Source of the DNA: Silurus meridionalis | Lineage: Eukaryota; Chordata; Actinopteri; Siluriformes; Siluridae | Direction of reading: 5' to 3' | Length of the DNA: 64,000 nt | NCBI RefSeq assembly: GCF_014805685.1 | Contig: NC_060891.1 | Coordinates: 29,858,898 to 29,922,897 of the forward strand | Part shown: piece by piece, positions 9,123-23,347 of the stretch | How the letters are laid out: the number at the start of each line of letters is the position of its first letter | How positions within the stretch are numbered: position 1 is the first letter of the stretch | Notes under the pieces: generated by a model | Seen by the model: the letters and a program-made list of their open reading frames with translations, nothing else | The model's database searches: none | Told to the model about the DNA's origin: nothing | Made by a program: the position numbers and the translations under genes

Positions 9123-10016
9123 TTTGCGCATGTACAGATTACAGAGGGAAGATTGGACCCGAGTGACTATATGAATGTTGAAAAAAATTACCAGATGAAG
9201 CTGACTGAGGTGAACTCCTGAAACTAACCCAGGAACAGAGTAGGAACATTCTGACCACCTGCTGGTTTCTTTTTGAGAGACTGCTAAAAGGAAATTTCTT
9301 AAACTATCTATGGATTTAGTCTCGGTCGACCTCATTGTTTTGAATAGAAGTGACCGAACTGAACTCTTAAACCGAGTTACTTGAACTGAATCTAAGGAGT
9401 CGAAATCATCTAATCGAATCTTTTCGAACTGAATGAACTGAATTATTAAAATGAATCTATTAAATAGTTATTTCTGATGTTTTTCTACTAACTGCAGTTG
9501 TCAAAAGTTATACTTGAACTATGAGTTATGAGGCTGCATTGGAACTAAACTTTATAGTATTGTGTGCATCAGATGAACCCATGAAGAACTCATGTATTGT
9601 AAACTGATTTAATCTCTGTGTTATTGTGATTTAATATTTAAACTAATACTGTGAATATTGTTTAATTACTGTTTATTTTATTACTTTAACTTCTGTTCAT
9701 GTAAAATTGGGTTTAAACAGAACCTTTATTTTATTATCATTTACTTTTGTCCCGTTTTCCCAACATTTTATCATGTGGATTTTAATTCTTAGTTAAATTT
9801 AATGATGTCCAATAATAATTTAATAATAGAAACAAAACACACACTATATTTATTTATTTTAAAGGAGGAAAAAATATTCTGTTACATTAATCACTGATAT
9901 TTTTGTACTTTATTATATATAGGACATGTCCAGCTTGATCTCCCCTTTTTCTTTCTCTTGATTTCTTTCTCTAGTGCTGAAGTCATATTGCTGAACAGCT
10001 GTACAGCTTCCTCTAG

Positions 10017-11288
10017 TCACTCTCGGGTTTCCATCCTCATTTCTCTTCCCTCACCTAAGAATCTTTGTTTTCTCAGAGATTTCTGCGACTCTTTGGGTTT
10101 GTGGAGGTTCAGCTTTCTGTTCCTGTTCTTGATGTCCAGATTTGTCTCATCTTGCTGCTGTTTCTCATAGTCAGAACCCAAAGTGCCCTCAACTGAATTA
10201 CATGTTTCTCCAATTGCTCTTGGTTTCTCAGAATTATCTTTCTCAAGCTCTTTAGTCTTCATCTGTATCTTACAGTGATTCACAGTATCCTGGAGCTCTC
10301 GAATGTAGGAGAGGAACATATTAGAACTCCAGACCATATCTAATTTAGCCTTCTTTTTTTTTTTCTCATCCCTTTTTTTTTTCTTAAAATTTAAAATCAG
10401 CTGAACAACATGGTCCTCTAGTTGCTCCTGGTAACTTATCAGATGATCTCTCTCATGCTCTGCTCTATTCTTTTCCTCCTCACAGTGATTTAGAGAATCC
10501 TGGAGCTCTCTGATGGTCTGGATCTGTAAGTTGTTATTCTTCTCCATGTCTAGTTTGGCCTTCTTTTTTTCTCCTTCCACTTATTTCTCTTAAATTCCAA
10601 AGTGGCCTTCAGCTGAGCAACATGTTTCTCCTCTTGTGTTCTCGTTCTTTCATCAAATTATCTCTCTCATGCTCTGCACAATTCTTCTCTTCCTCACACT
10701 AATTCAGGGAATCCTGGAGGTCTCTGATGGTTTGAAGGTATAAGATGGTCCTCTCCTGCATGTCTCGTTTGACCATCTTTATTTTTACCTGCCATTTATT
10801 TTTTTCAAAATTCAAAGTGGCCTGCAGCTGAGCAACATGTTCCTCCAGTCGCTCTTGGTGTCTCATCAAATTATCTATCTTATGCTTTGCAGTCTTCTTC
10901 TCTTCTTTACAAAGATTCAGAGAATCCTGGACCTTTTTGATGGTCAGAAGCAGTAAGTTGATCCTCTTCTTCATGTCTAGTTGGTCCTTCTTGCATTTCT
11001 CCTCCCATTTATTTCTCTCAAATTCAAAACTGGCCTCGAGCTGAGCAACACGTTCCAGCAGTTGCTTTTGTTCTGTCACACAGCTCTCTCTCTCACATTC
11101 TACAGATTTCTCCTGTTGCTCAGGGAAGACTGGAGCTTGGTGATGTTCTGGAGGTGTGTGTCGTTTCTATGATTTATGTTCTTATACTTTGACTTGAGCG
11201 TGTCTCTACACTGGAGTTCAATCAGCTCCATTTGGAGGTTGGTTGGTGCGCTTTCCAAATCTGCATTTCTGGGCTTCAAAATCGGCAA
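10017..11288 (-). pseudogene. Coiled-coil repeat protein, intronless and broken
   Basis: Minus-strand frames 11288-11100, 11079-10699 and 10580-10017 form one gene broken by frameshifts and a stop near 10700. It consists of about four to five repeats of 50-60 residues built from RELQDSLN, a Cys/Glu-rich stretch EEK...EH, LI.YQE.LE.HV.QL and a Lys-rich F...KW..K.K..KLDM segment. This is strongly helical and heptad-like. There are no introns in 1.3 kb. No family recognised; similar repeats occur in golgin- or myosin-tail-like proteins, but that is only composition. A piece of its 3' end appears to be duplicated at 7290-7366. Possibly a degraded retrocopy. Confidence 0.55.
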
Positions 11289-11935
11289 ATCCCCGGGGAA
11301 ATTCAGCGCTGAGTACGCAGAGTTTTTCAGCGTGGAGTTTCTCAGCGGTCTCGACTGACGCGCCCGTGCACTAACAAAGCATTCTGGGATTTATAGTATT
11401 AGCGGCGTATGTGCTATATACTGGCGGGCCAGCTTTAATACACATTTGATATGATCTCGCAGGCCAAATATAATTACACCCCGTGGGCCTGAGTTTGACA
11501 CCCCTGAGGTATGATGATTTTTTAACAATTCTTTAGTAAACTGCATTGTGAAACTATTTGTTTTTATGCTGATCATGTTGTGTAAACCTTTTTTTACTTA
11601 CTTCTGTTTTCTGTTCTAAATTTGACATTTGTTTATTGATTATTGCCTGAAAAATAAATGTCAAATTCATGAGTAACTCATAAATTTCCTGAAATCATTT
11701 ATATCTATTTTTTTATATCTAGACTAATTATGTAGTCTGGTGTTACCGAAAATTTATGACCAGGACAGTACATACAGAAGACTCATGAACGAGCACAATA
11801 TAAGTGACTTAGCAAGTTATAAAAACGTGACTTAGCAACTATTCTTTATGCATGAACAAGCATTGAGCAGCTACTTAAAGAGTATTAGTTTACTGTTATA
11901 TCCCCTGACTAAGATTCGGACTGGCGAGTTTGTCA

Positions 11936-13850
11936 AGTCAAGTCAAGTCAAGTCAAGAGGCTTTTATTGTCATTTCTACTATACACAGTGGTACACAGTA
12001 CACAGTAAAAATGAGACAACGTTTCTCCAGAACCCTGGTGCTACACTAAACAACAAAACAACATTAAGCTAAAACACAAGTTACATAAAGTGCATAGAGT
12101 GCAACCTGGTGCAAACAGTTCAGACAGACAGTGCAGACAGACGACACAAGACAAGACACAAAACCCTATATAGCGCCGACCAGTAAACCTACTGTATACT
12201 AGATTATACAGTACTGTACAAGAAAACTGTAAAAAAATATACAAAAATCTAAACTATATCCCAGAAGTGAGTGTAAACAGTGTAGTGCAAAAAAAAATAC
12301 AGCAGCAGTCAAAGGTGCAAAAACAGCATGTAAACAGTATAATACAGTGAAAATCCTAAATGTGCAAGAACAGCAGTTGAGAGTGGTACTGTTAAGAATA
12401 ATAAATAATAAATAAATGAATGGTGGTGGAATGGATTGAGATGAGTGATGAGTGTGTGTTAGGTGTTAAGTCCAGGAAAAAATGTTTTCAGTTCGTTACA
12501 CACATTTGAGTGAGTGTGTGTGTGTGAGAGAGTTCCGTTTCAGTTCTGTGTGTTGAGTAGTCATCAGGCTACTCAACACACGTTTTCCTGATGGTAGAAG
12601 TGTAAAAAGTGTGTGTGAGGGGTGTGTGTGGTCGTCCACAATGCTGTGTGCTTTGCGGATGCAGCGTGTAGTGTAAATGTCCATGATAGAGGGTAGAGAG
12701 ATTCCGATGATCTTCTCAGCTGTCCTCACTATCCTCTGTAGGGACTTGCGGTCCGAGACGGTGCAGTTCCCAAACCAGGCAGTGATGCAGCTGCTCAAGA
12801 TGCTCTCAATGGTCCCTCTGTAGAACATGGACAGGATGGGGGGAGGGAGGTGGGTTTTCCTCAGCCTTCTCAGAAAGTATAGACGCTGCTGGGCTTTCTT
12901 GGTGATGGAGCTGGTGTTAAGTGACCAGGTGAGGTTGTTCGCCAGATGAACACCAAGGAATTTGGTGCTCTTGACGATCTCCACTGAGGATCCATCAATA
13001 ATCAGTGGAGATTGGTCGCTCTGTGCTCTCCTGAAGTCCACAACCATCTCTTTCGTTTTGTCCACGTTCAGAGACAGGTTGTTTGCTCCACACCAGGCAG
13101 TTAGCCGTTGCACCTCCTCTCTATATGCTGACTCGTCGTTCTTGCTGATTAGACCCACCACGGTCGTGTCATCAGCGAACTTGATGATGTGGTTCGAGCT
13201 GTGCATTGCTACACAGTCGTGAGTCAGCATTGTGAACAGCAGTGGACTGAGCACACAGCCTTGAGGGGCTCCAGTGCTCAGTGTGGTGGTGCTGGAGATG
13301 CTGTTCCCGATCCTGACTGACTGAGGTCTCTCAGTCAGGAAGTCCAGGATCCAGTTACAGAGGGAGGTGTTCAGGCCCAGAAGGTTCAACTTCTCGATCA
13401 GGTGCTGAGGAATGATTGTGTTGAATGCTGAGCTGAAGTCAATGAACAGCATTCGCACATAAGAGTCCTTGTTATCCAGGTGGGTGAGGGCCAGATGAAG
13501 GGTTGTGGAGATAGCATCGTCCGTGGAGAGGTTTGGACGATACGCAAACTGCATTGGGGGCCAGGGAGGGTGGAAGCTGTGTCTTAATGTGCCTCATGAC
13601 GAGCCTCTCGAAGCACTTCATCACGATGGGTGTGAGCGCAACGGGACGATAGTCATTGAGGCAGGAGACAGAAGACTTCTTCGGCACGGGAACAATGGTC
13701 GTTGTCTTGAGGCACGTGGGAACAACGTTGCTGCTCAGGGAGATGTTGAAGATGTCAGTGAGAACATCTGCTAGCTGAGCACTCTGCCAGGAATGTTGTC
13801 TGGTCCAGCAGACTTCCGTGAGTTTTCCTCACTTCAGCTGTGGTTAGTGA
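11936..13850 (-). mobile_element. LINE, L2/CR1-like, 5'-truncated
   Basis: The minus strand encodes a reverse transcriptase C-terminal half: [10 protein letters not shown] (motif A), [13 protein letters not shown] (motif B), [10 protein letters not shown] (motif C, 13161-13181), then FLGVHL and the LINE thumb [21 protein letters not shown]. The reading frame runs 13554-12496, with a frameshift joining upstream coding sequence to 13687 and beyond. The 3' UTR ends at about 11936 in AATAAAAG followed by TTGAC repeats, a typical simple-repeat tail. The element has lost its endonuclease. Family by resemblance only; Rex1-like is possible. Confidence 0.85.
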
Positions 13851-13968
13851 GAAGGTGTAGTTTGCCAAACAGAAGGCACTAAATGACTCCCAGTCCATAA
13901 TGAATGATTAATTAAAAATACTTGAATGCTTAGAATAATCTATTAAAATTAAAGAGGAGTTAAAAAAT

Positions 13969-13971
<3 letters not shown>

Positions 13972-14053
<82 letters not shown>
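13972..14053. repeat. (TCTA)n microsatellite
   Basis: About 20 TCTA units without interruption. A LINE 3' fragment follows at 14107. Confidence 0.97.
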
Positions 14054-14106
14054 GTACATGGTATATATACATTATTTTGCCAAACGTTTAAAAAAAATAG
14101 CTCCTA

Positions 14107-14620
14107 CAGTCAAGTCAATTGTTTTTATTGTCATTTTACCCAAATGCTGTACAGTTGGTGCAGTACACAGTAAAACAAAACAATATTTCTTGAGGACTAA
14201 AGTGCTCCATAATACAAGACCAAATGACACAAAGCAACACAGAACTAAAATCTAAGACTACATGTGTGCAAACAGTATCACAGTATGATCCATGTGGAAG
14301 TGCAAAGAATCATATGTGCATATAATCAATAATGTATAAAGCGTGTATGTGATCATCCACAATGCTGGTGGCTTTGTAAGACCAGATGAGGTTCTTTACA
14401 GGTGAACACCAAGATTGTTGAGTCAGCACCAGTCCATTATCCACTGCATTTTCTGTCTGAAAGCGTCTAGTCGTTCTTGCTGATGAGACTCATGACGGTC
14501 ATGTGACTGCTAAACTTGATGATTGGAGCTGTGCATTGCAGCACAGTCATGATTCACAGTGTGAACAGCTGGTGACTGCGGATACATACCTGGGGGCCAC
14601 AGTGCTCACTATAATAATCA
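14107..14620 (-). mobile_element. Decayed LINE 3' fragment, same family as 11936-13850
   Basis: Starts with a diverged version of the TTGAC-tail / AATAAAA 3' end and keeps pieces matching the coding part of the neighbouring LINE (for example GGTGAACACCAAG, and the GTGCATTGCAGCACAGTCATGA run). No open frame remains. Confidence 0.6.
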
Positions 14621-14639
14621 CTACAGTGGTTTCTTAGAG

Positions 14640-17600
14640 TTTTGTGACTTGGTCTGACGACAAAGGAGGCTGATTTGCGTAATGCATTTGATGACGGCTG
14701 GGGGAACGGACTGTGTGCTGTTTTTCGTCCATGATTCCAAAGTCTTCAGAGCTGCTTCAGGGTTGCTGGCAGATCATGAGTTGCATAGATGACTGAGAGC
14801 TGCACTTCCCATGGCATACCTACACACAACATCCAATACAAAATTAGGATCTGCTGAAGCACAAAACTAAAAGTCAGAGAATAAAGATAAAGATAGATAA
14901 AAACATTTATTTAATACTTCAGAAATACTTTTTGAGAAGTTTTGCATTCAAAACTGATTTATGCTTTTTGCCAGGTTTTCATATGACATTAGCAGGTTCT
15001 CCTTAAGTCCTAGTTGACCAAGTCGCCCTGTTTGAAAAGGACAAAAAACACGAGTGACAAACTGAAGAATCCAGAAATAATGTGAGATGATGCTCCGAAA
15101 CAGGATTTAAAGTAAACTTACCAAGAAGCCTGAAAACTGCTGCTACACAGACGTCTCGGAACGGTGTTTGCTCTGTTCTTGCTTGCATCAGCCAAGTGTT
15201 CAGGATCAGCCAAAGATCCTTCCTAGTAAATAAAAAAGAGGAGAAATTGATATGTTGAGGGTCTTTGTGGTGGCTATGGAGCAGCCATTGTGGTTTTATG
15301 ATCACTTGTGATTTTATGCAACATGAATGGAAACTTTTCAATATTTCAAATGACCTCTAGATTATTGACCGTTAATGGAAAATGTCAGGAACAAGAACTA
15401 GGTCACAGGTTAAAGGTGCTTTTTACTCGTCACATGTATGTAACAGCACAGAGAAAATCTTTCTTCACATACCCCAGTGATGATAGAAAGCCTGGGGCAG
15501 AGCACTGGGTCAGCCATGACTGGAACTTGGTGATCCTGGGGCTTGAACCCCCGACCTTCACCACTGAGCTACCACTTCCTGAAAAAAGACCCTTCCATGG
15601 TGAAATACTTACAGCTAAAATTACAGAATTCTCTCTGACTGTCTGAACACTGATCCTGGAAACTTAATTTATAAATGCACAATAAACATTTCCTCACAGA
15701 AACATCACCATATCAACAATTACCCAATTTCTCCCTGTAAGATCATATTGTATTAAAGATTAGATATAAAAATGGCGCCTAAATATTAACTTTACAATAT
15801 GTTAAAGATGTTTTGCATTCAGTACCATATAATATTGGTAATGGTCCAAGTCCAGCCCAGTTGTGCACTCAGAAGATTCAGGCTGAAGATGTAGTTCCAG
15901 GTAGCAGGGCAGAGATCATAACCATACCAGCTGTTCTTCACGAACCTCAGACTGCTGTCTTCCAGAAAAGACTTCAGGGTGATGGTGATCATATTGTAGA
16001 TGTTTCCTGGAGGCTCCTGGCAGAAAATACACCATTATTTAATACCCACTAGAATACACTGATACTTGGAAATCAAAGGTAGATTAAGGAGGCAGTAAAA
16101 TACTTGACAAAGTCCAGTTAAAAAAAAAGACAAAACACTGAGAGGAACACTGAGGATCAGCTTCTTACCTCATTCCAGTGCAGATACTTGGTGAGCAAGT
16201 GAAATATCTTTCCCTTTGCTTTCAGGTTGCTCACTATGTGAATTGCTCGGCATAAAGAATTTTCATGGGACAAAAAACTTGCCCATGCTGTCACCATGAC
16301 CATAATCACTCTGGGGGCTTCAAGAAAATCTGCAAAACAACAAAACAATAGAACATAAATACATGGTATAAAAAGAAATACATTGGATATAAAATGTTGA
16401 CACACCTTAAAAAATTGCAGGTTTTTTAAAATATAAGACAGAAATAACAATATAGATAATATGAATATGCAAACACATCTAAATGATTACAAAAGATTCA
16501 TTAATTTAACTACAACCATGTAGGATAATGTGTTATGGTCCAACGAGACAAAGGTTAAACGTATTTCTCATAAATCTAAAAGGTATGTTTGGTGCAAAGC
16601 CGATACAGAGCATCCTCCAAGTAACATCATACCAACATGGTGGTATGGTGGGGGGCAGCACTAAGATTTGGAGCTGCTTTTCTTCAGCTGGGCAGAAGCT
16701 TCTGTCCTATGTGAAGAAGCTTATAATAAAGAGAAGTTCACATTTCGACATCACAATGACCAAAAGCACATATCAAAATTAGAAAAGGATCATTACAGTA
16801 CTGGAATGGTCCAGCCAGAGCCCAGACCTCAACCCAATCCAAAACCTATGGAATGACCTACAATGAGCCATACACAGGAGATTACCTCGCAATTTAAAGA
16901 AACATTTTTGCAAGGTAGATAAAATTCCAAAGTGTAGATGTGGGAAGTTAATAGAGATTATTCACAAAGACTTGATGCCATAATAAAGGCAAGTTGTGCT
17001 TCCACAAAGTAGTAGTTATGGGGGATTTTCAGACTTATGCAATCAAGCTGTGATCATTTTTTATTTAAAATGTTCCCAATTATTAAATATTTATTTTGTC
17101 TCTGGATATTTGTTTGTTGGAAAATCACATTAAACATGTAACAAGTTTGACGTTTACACTGTTGTTATTTTTATCTTTATATTTAAAAAACCTGCCATTT
17201 CATAAAAGTGTGTAAACTTTTTACATCCACTGTACATCACCAACAACAAGACACAATTGTCTTCTCTGTATCAGTGTCCAGATAATTTTTAGTAGATTAG
17301 TAATGAAATATCAGTATAATCTCACCTTCTTTAAGGAGTCTGTAGACGAGAGCATGTGCTTTGTGAGAGTCTCCTCTCTGTTGACACATGCCTACATAAA
17401 CCCTACAGAGAGACTGCAGAAGATCATGTCCCATTAACCCTCTCTCCACCTTGATCTTCTTCAAAATCACAGACAGAAATGTCTCTGCTAAGGACTAAAT
17501 GAGACGGAGGAAAATTTTCAGCATTCAACTGAATAAACATGTATTTAAATCATGTATTTAAAACAAATATTAAAAAGTTAAGACTTGACTGTAGACTGGG

Positions 17601-19994
17601 TTTAGGAAAACTAAAAAAAGGAACATCAGGACCAGTGAATTATGGATCAACTTAAAAAAATGAGAAACTCAAATCCACTGCTAAAGAATAAAGTGTTTAA
17701 ATCGCATGTGTGAATGAGGTACAGGTGGTGAATGACACTCCTGACCACCAATCAGTAGCGAGCAGGCACTATTTAGAGCGGGTTGGTTTAAACCTGGCAT
17801 ACGTCACGTCCGTATCCTCCCCTTTTTGCGTTTGCTATAGTGATTTCAGGTATATGCTGTTAGTATGTAGCGTTGGCTAATTAGTTTTTCTTTGCTCGTT
17901 GCACTAATGGCTCGTTTGTGTATCCTTAGCCTGTCTTTTCAGTGTGTGTCCCTGTTGGATGCTGTTTTGGATCTGTTTACTGCCCTCTCTGCAGGTATGA
18001 GGAAGTTGTTTAGCAATGTTTAGCTTTAACGTGGGTCGGGTGGCGTAAGTAATGTGCAGTCCTTGAACTTCAGTTTAACAGCAGGTTATTTGAAGGCTGC
18101 GTATCCTGAGCGGTGAATTGATTCTCAGGAACTCATCTATCCGCGTTTGGTAAGTTGTTTGGGTTTGTTATAGAGGGAATTACGGCATGTAGTTGTGCAA
18201 TTACTCGTATCATTTATATCTTGTATCATCGTTTGTATTATAGGATCCTCCTTTTTCATCCTGGGCGATTATTGCTGCAATTCGGCTTTTCCTCCGCTGC
18301 GCGCCGAGTGAACAACCTCGGCTTACACCTATTTAAAATAAGACTTCTGCTGCCGTTTGGCTTTTGTGATTGTTTTAACTGGTATTTTCTGGCCTACTTT
18401 GGTCGAGCAATGTGCAAGTATCGGGGCTGGCTTAAGGACGACGTGGCCCCTCCTTTTGAGTCTTGCTTCCCTCAAACTTTTAATAAAGTTTTTCATTGTT
18501 TTTCTTTAAGAGGTGTATATGGTGAATCATATTGTGCTTCGGTGACCGTCCATCTTATTACGGTGGAATTGTGATATTAATTAGCTTTTTTCTTCATTTT
18601 GGTCTGACATTTATATTGCTTTTGGTTTCTTTCAGGAGCTGGGGTCCCACGGGTGAAGGGACTTTGGCGCTATTGAGACGTTTGCCGTGCGTCATTTTTT
18701 GACGTGTATGAGTGGGTGCTCTGAGTTCACGGTGAGGTGTGTGTGTGGAAGTGTGCTTTTTGATAATTAGTGCTGATCACTCCGGTGGGTAACCCCAGCC
18801 CTGTATTTAATGATTCTATTTTGTTTTGTTTATTTGAAAGTTGTGTAAATTGGTTGTTTAATATTTCATGTCTGTTTATTTTTGTTATTTGTAATTGTCA
18901 CCGGACCGTTTTTACCAGTGAGAATATTTTCTTTTCGTTCTATTTTAAATCCAAGTTTTCAATAAACCTTGTATTTTTGAATGATTCCCACGTTTCCTGC
19001 CTACAATTATTGATAAGGGAATCGAACTTGTGTGACCTAATAAACTCTGGGGTTTACTTCTATTTCCTGGGTATAACCCTCCCCGGTGGCGTAGTCGAAA
19101 TGGTTAAGTATATAAATTTGAGCTTGGGTGTTAACGATCCGTTCGTAATTTTTTTGACGTGTATATTAAAAATGGAAAGAAAGTACCGCCATTAAGCGAA
19201 AGATTTTCTCCATGCTGCTGATTTTGCATTTTGGGCCTCGGATTTCCAGATTTTGTCTGGTGTTCACTTCTGTAAAATAATTTACAAAATAAAATGAAAA
19301 GGTGTTTAGATCACACTTATCACATTATATGTTCATTTTAATAGAACTGAATTATGTAGTAATAATGAACTTATACTTTCTTACACACCTTTAAGTGCCA
19401 GAAGCTGGTTTTCAACACTGGCATTTCTGTGGAAGGGAAAATAAACATTTAGATAAAACATTATATAATATATTATTATATTACATATTATATAGTATCA
19501 TTGCAATGATTGGAATAAAGTATAAAGAGCAAAAAACATACTTGTGAGTGTTGTTGAGTAGCATAAGGCTCTTAATGGCCTGAAGCTCCTGCTGGCTTAT
19601 GCTCGCCTTTTCCATTTCTGTAGGTCTTTCAATATTTTCTTTTAGAGAGTTTGTTGAATCTAAAAAAAAGAAAGAACTGCTTTAATCACAAATCATTCGA
19701 TAAAGTTTTTTGTAAATTTTTTTAAAATAAGTATCTCTGTAGTCGGATCGTTCTTTCTCAGTATTTCTACAGCGTATTTTCCCCAGGTGTGCATGATTGA
19801 AGCCGGGGCTTCAGGGAAAGCGGAGATTTTGACAGCCACCGAAGGGGGCGTGGCAGCTGGATTCCTGACAATTATACAGTAAAAAGTATCAATTAAAAAC
19901 ATTACAAAAGTAACAAAAAAATTATTTCTCTTTTTGTTTTCATAGAAATCACACACCGCTTGGTCTTCACATCACTAGCTTTTTTTGGACCCAT
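14640..19994 (-). CDS. Multi-exon host gene, unidentified (possibly HEAT-repeat/maestro-like)
   Basis: A chain of minus-strand exons with splice signals: 19994-19957 (starts [13 protein letters not shown]), 19864 to about 19735, 19659-19542, 19426-19389, 17494-17326, 16329-16169, 16016 to about 15845, 15222-15122, and 14819 to about 14640. Acceptors end in AG; donors read GTGTG, GTATG, GTGAG or GTAAG. Exon 2's donor reads ATACTT, a possible defect. Pieces of protein: [71 protein letters not shown]. Helical, repeat-like sequence suggests a HEAT-type protein, at low confidence. Introns carry a SINE-like repeat, a Tc1 relic and a 1.5-kb insertion. The last exon has a stop, so it may be a pseudogene. 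Confidence 0.5.
15410..15600. repeat. Dispersed fish repeat, SINE-like
   Basis: Contains a run seen widely in fish repeats (CACATGTATGTAACAGCACAG, then CTTCACATACCCCAG) and a tRNA B-box-like CTTGAACCCCCGACC near 15541-15560, followed by ACCACTGAGCTACC. No coding frame. Confidence 0.5.
16525..17235 (+). mobile_element. Decayed Tc1/mariner element in a host intron
   Basis: Plus-strand remnants of a transposase: LWSNETK-like start at about 16530, NDQKH near 16757, and [16 protein letters not shown] (third acidic residue region) at about 16808-16860, all with stops and frameshifts. The right end reads GTGTGTAAACTTTTTACATCCACTGTA at 17208-17234 in Tc1 terminal-repeat style ending at TA. Confidence 0.75.
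17700..19190 (+). repeat. Intronic insertion of unknown type, LTR-like signals
   Basis: Base composition is richer in G and C than the flanks. An ACCAATCAG (CCAAT box) at 17749 and a TATTTA box lie near the left part, and poly(A) signals AATAAA at 18960 and 19039 near the right part. No open frame over 141 codons and no recognisable protein. It could be a solo LTR of another retroelement or a non-autonomous element; the boundaries are uncertain. Confidence 0.3.
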
Positions 19995-20319
19995 ATTTCT
20001 AGAGTATTTTCACAAATTTAAACAAAAAAAATACTTTACACTTTAAACAAAGTATAGTATATACAATATACACACAATAAATTGTTATATTGACCGCTAA
20101 ATAACACTTTATTGTTCACAAACCGAAGTTTAATTTACGATGGATGCTCTCTCAACGAAGGCTGAGGCGAGACGGCGAAGATCCTTTCCCTCGCTCCACG
20201 TGGGTCGGAGTTATAAAAAGGTCGATAAGCAAATTTCGGTCGAAAAACTGTTCGCTAAGCAAAAAGGTCGATGTCCGAGCCGGTCGATAAGCGGGATACC
20301 ACTGTATAGAGAAGGTCAG

Positions 20320-21290
20320 AAGTAGTTGCATTATGTTTATAGATCTAGAGAAAGCATACAGCAGGGTTTAGAGAGGAGTTGTGGTATTGTATGAGGAAGT
20401 CTGGTGTGTCAGAGAAGTATGTAAGGGTGGTGCAGGACATGCATGAGGAAAGTGTGGAGGTACAACGTAGGAACTGCATAAAGGATCAGCTCTGAGCCCT
20501 TTCCTGTTTGCAGTGGTGATGGACAGGTTGACGGACGAGGTCAGACAGGAGTCTCTGTGGACTATGATGTTTGTGGATGATATTGGTATTAGTGGTGAGA
20601 GTAGTGAGCAGGTTGAGAAGAGCCTGGAGAGGTGGAGGTACGTGCTGAAGAGAAGGGGAATGAAAGTCAGTAAGAGTAAGACAGAAGACGTGTGTGAATG
20701 AGAGGGAGGGCAGTGGGCAGTCAGAGTGATGCAGTTACAGGAAGAAGAGGTGGAGAAGGTGGAGTTCAGGTACCTGGGGTCGACAGTGCAAAGTAATAGG
20801 AAGTGTGTCAGAGAAGTGAAGAAAAGAGTGCAGGCAGGGTGGAGTTGGTGGAGAAGAGTGATAGCAGGAGTGATTTTTGATAGAAGGGTATCTGTGAAAG
20901 TGAAAGGGAAAGTTTATAGGACTGTGTTGAGACCTGAGATGTTGTAAGATTTGGAGACAGTGGCATTAAGTAAAAGACAGAAAGTGGAGCTGGAGGTAGC
21001 AGAGATGAAGATGTTGAGGTTTTCGTTGGGAGTGACAACGATGGATAGGATTAGAAACAAGTTTATTAGAGAAACAGCACATGTAGGACGTTTTGGGGAC
21101 AAAGTAAGAAAGACATGATTAAGATGGTTTCGACATGTGCAGAGGAGAGACATGGTGTATATCGGTAGGAGAATGCTGAGGATGGAGCCACCAGGAAGGC
21201 AGAAAAGAGAAAGACCAAAAAGGAGGTTTATGGATAAGGTGAAGGAAGACATGCAGGTAGTTGGTTCGAAAGAAGAAGAAGATTATCTAT
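20320..21290 (+). pseudogene. RTE-type LINE reverse transcriptase relic
   Basis: Plus-strand fragments in order: LEKAYS (motif A remnant, about 20347), ALSPFLFAVVMDRLTDEVRQ (motif B, about 20490-20550), FVDDIGISGES (motif C, about 20570), RRGMKVSKSKTE, YLGSTVQSN, then MLRFSLGVT..DRI and RRMLRMEPPGR...RPKRRFMD. Several stops (20699, 20946, 21117) and indels; no endonuclease. The order and signature phrases fit the RTE/Rex3 group by resemblance. Confidence 0.75.
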
Positions 21291-21837
21291 TTGATATTCT
21301 TTTCCTCCCAAAGGATTGATCGCTTGGTTTTTCCTCCTGTAGCTCCTCTGCATTGTCAGGGATGAGCTCTAGAAAAGACGTCGTGTTCCAGGTGGAGGAT
21401 GAAGACCCTCTGCCGGGATAAAGGGAACTGTACGTCCCCTAGAACGGTGAGCTTTATGGATTTAATTTTGTTTAAAACCCAGAGTTTATCATTTATTATA
21501 AGTTATGTGTAAAGTAAGTGATTTCGATTCCTACAGCTGTGCTCCTGGATCTATCCATCCAGGAGCTGTGCTGAACCATCCATCCCCCATGCTTAATGAC
21601 AACAGGATGTTTTTAGCGGAAAATGGGCGGCAGGAAAAGGTTTCATATAAATATTATATATAATTCATCTTTTCACAAAGACCTTCTTTGGATATAATAT
21701 AATTCTATTAAATCTCATGCTATAGGTCTGCTATCTGCCCCTGAGTGTCATAATGCCTGTCATTTTGGATGTTATTATTAAGGTGGGTGGTCGATACATC
21801 AGGTTTCCCTTCACTGTGCAAGAACAGGCTGAAATTA

Positions 21838-23247
<1,410 letters not shown>

Positions 23248-23347
23248 NNNNNNNNNNNNNNNNNNNNNNNNNNNNNNNNNNNNNNNNNNNNNNNNNNNNN
23301 NNNNNNNNNNNNNNNNNNNNNNNNNNNNNNNNNNNNNNNNNNNNNNN
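23248..23347. other. Assembly gap (100 N)
   Basis: Fixed 100-N spacer between a Tc1 transposase and an LTR, so the adjacency of these two is not established. Confidence 0.99.

Noticed and set aside
9009..9335. Short frames containing His-Thr or Val-Cys repeats
   Set aside because: Produced by the CA microsatellite.
15541..15575. tRNA gene suggested by a B-box-like sequence
   Set aside because: No complete cloverleaf or A box at proper distance; it belongs to a dispersed repeat.
20125..20310. Possible pogo/Tigger-type MITE (ends CGGGATACCACTGTA)
   Set aside because: Only one end is recognisable; the left terminus was not found, so it is not listed as a feature.
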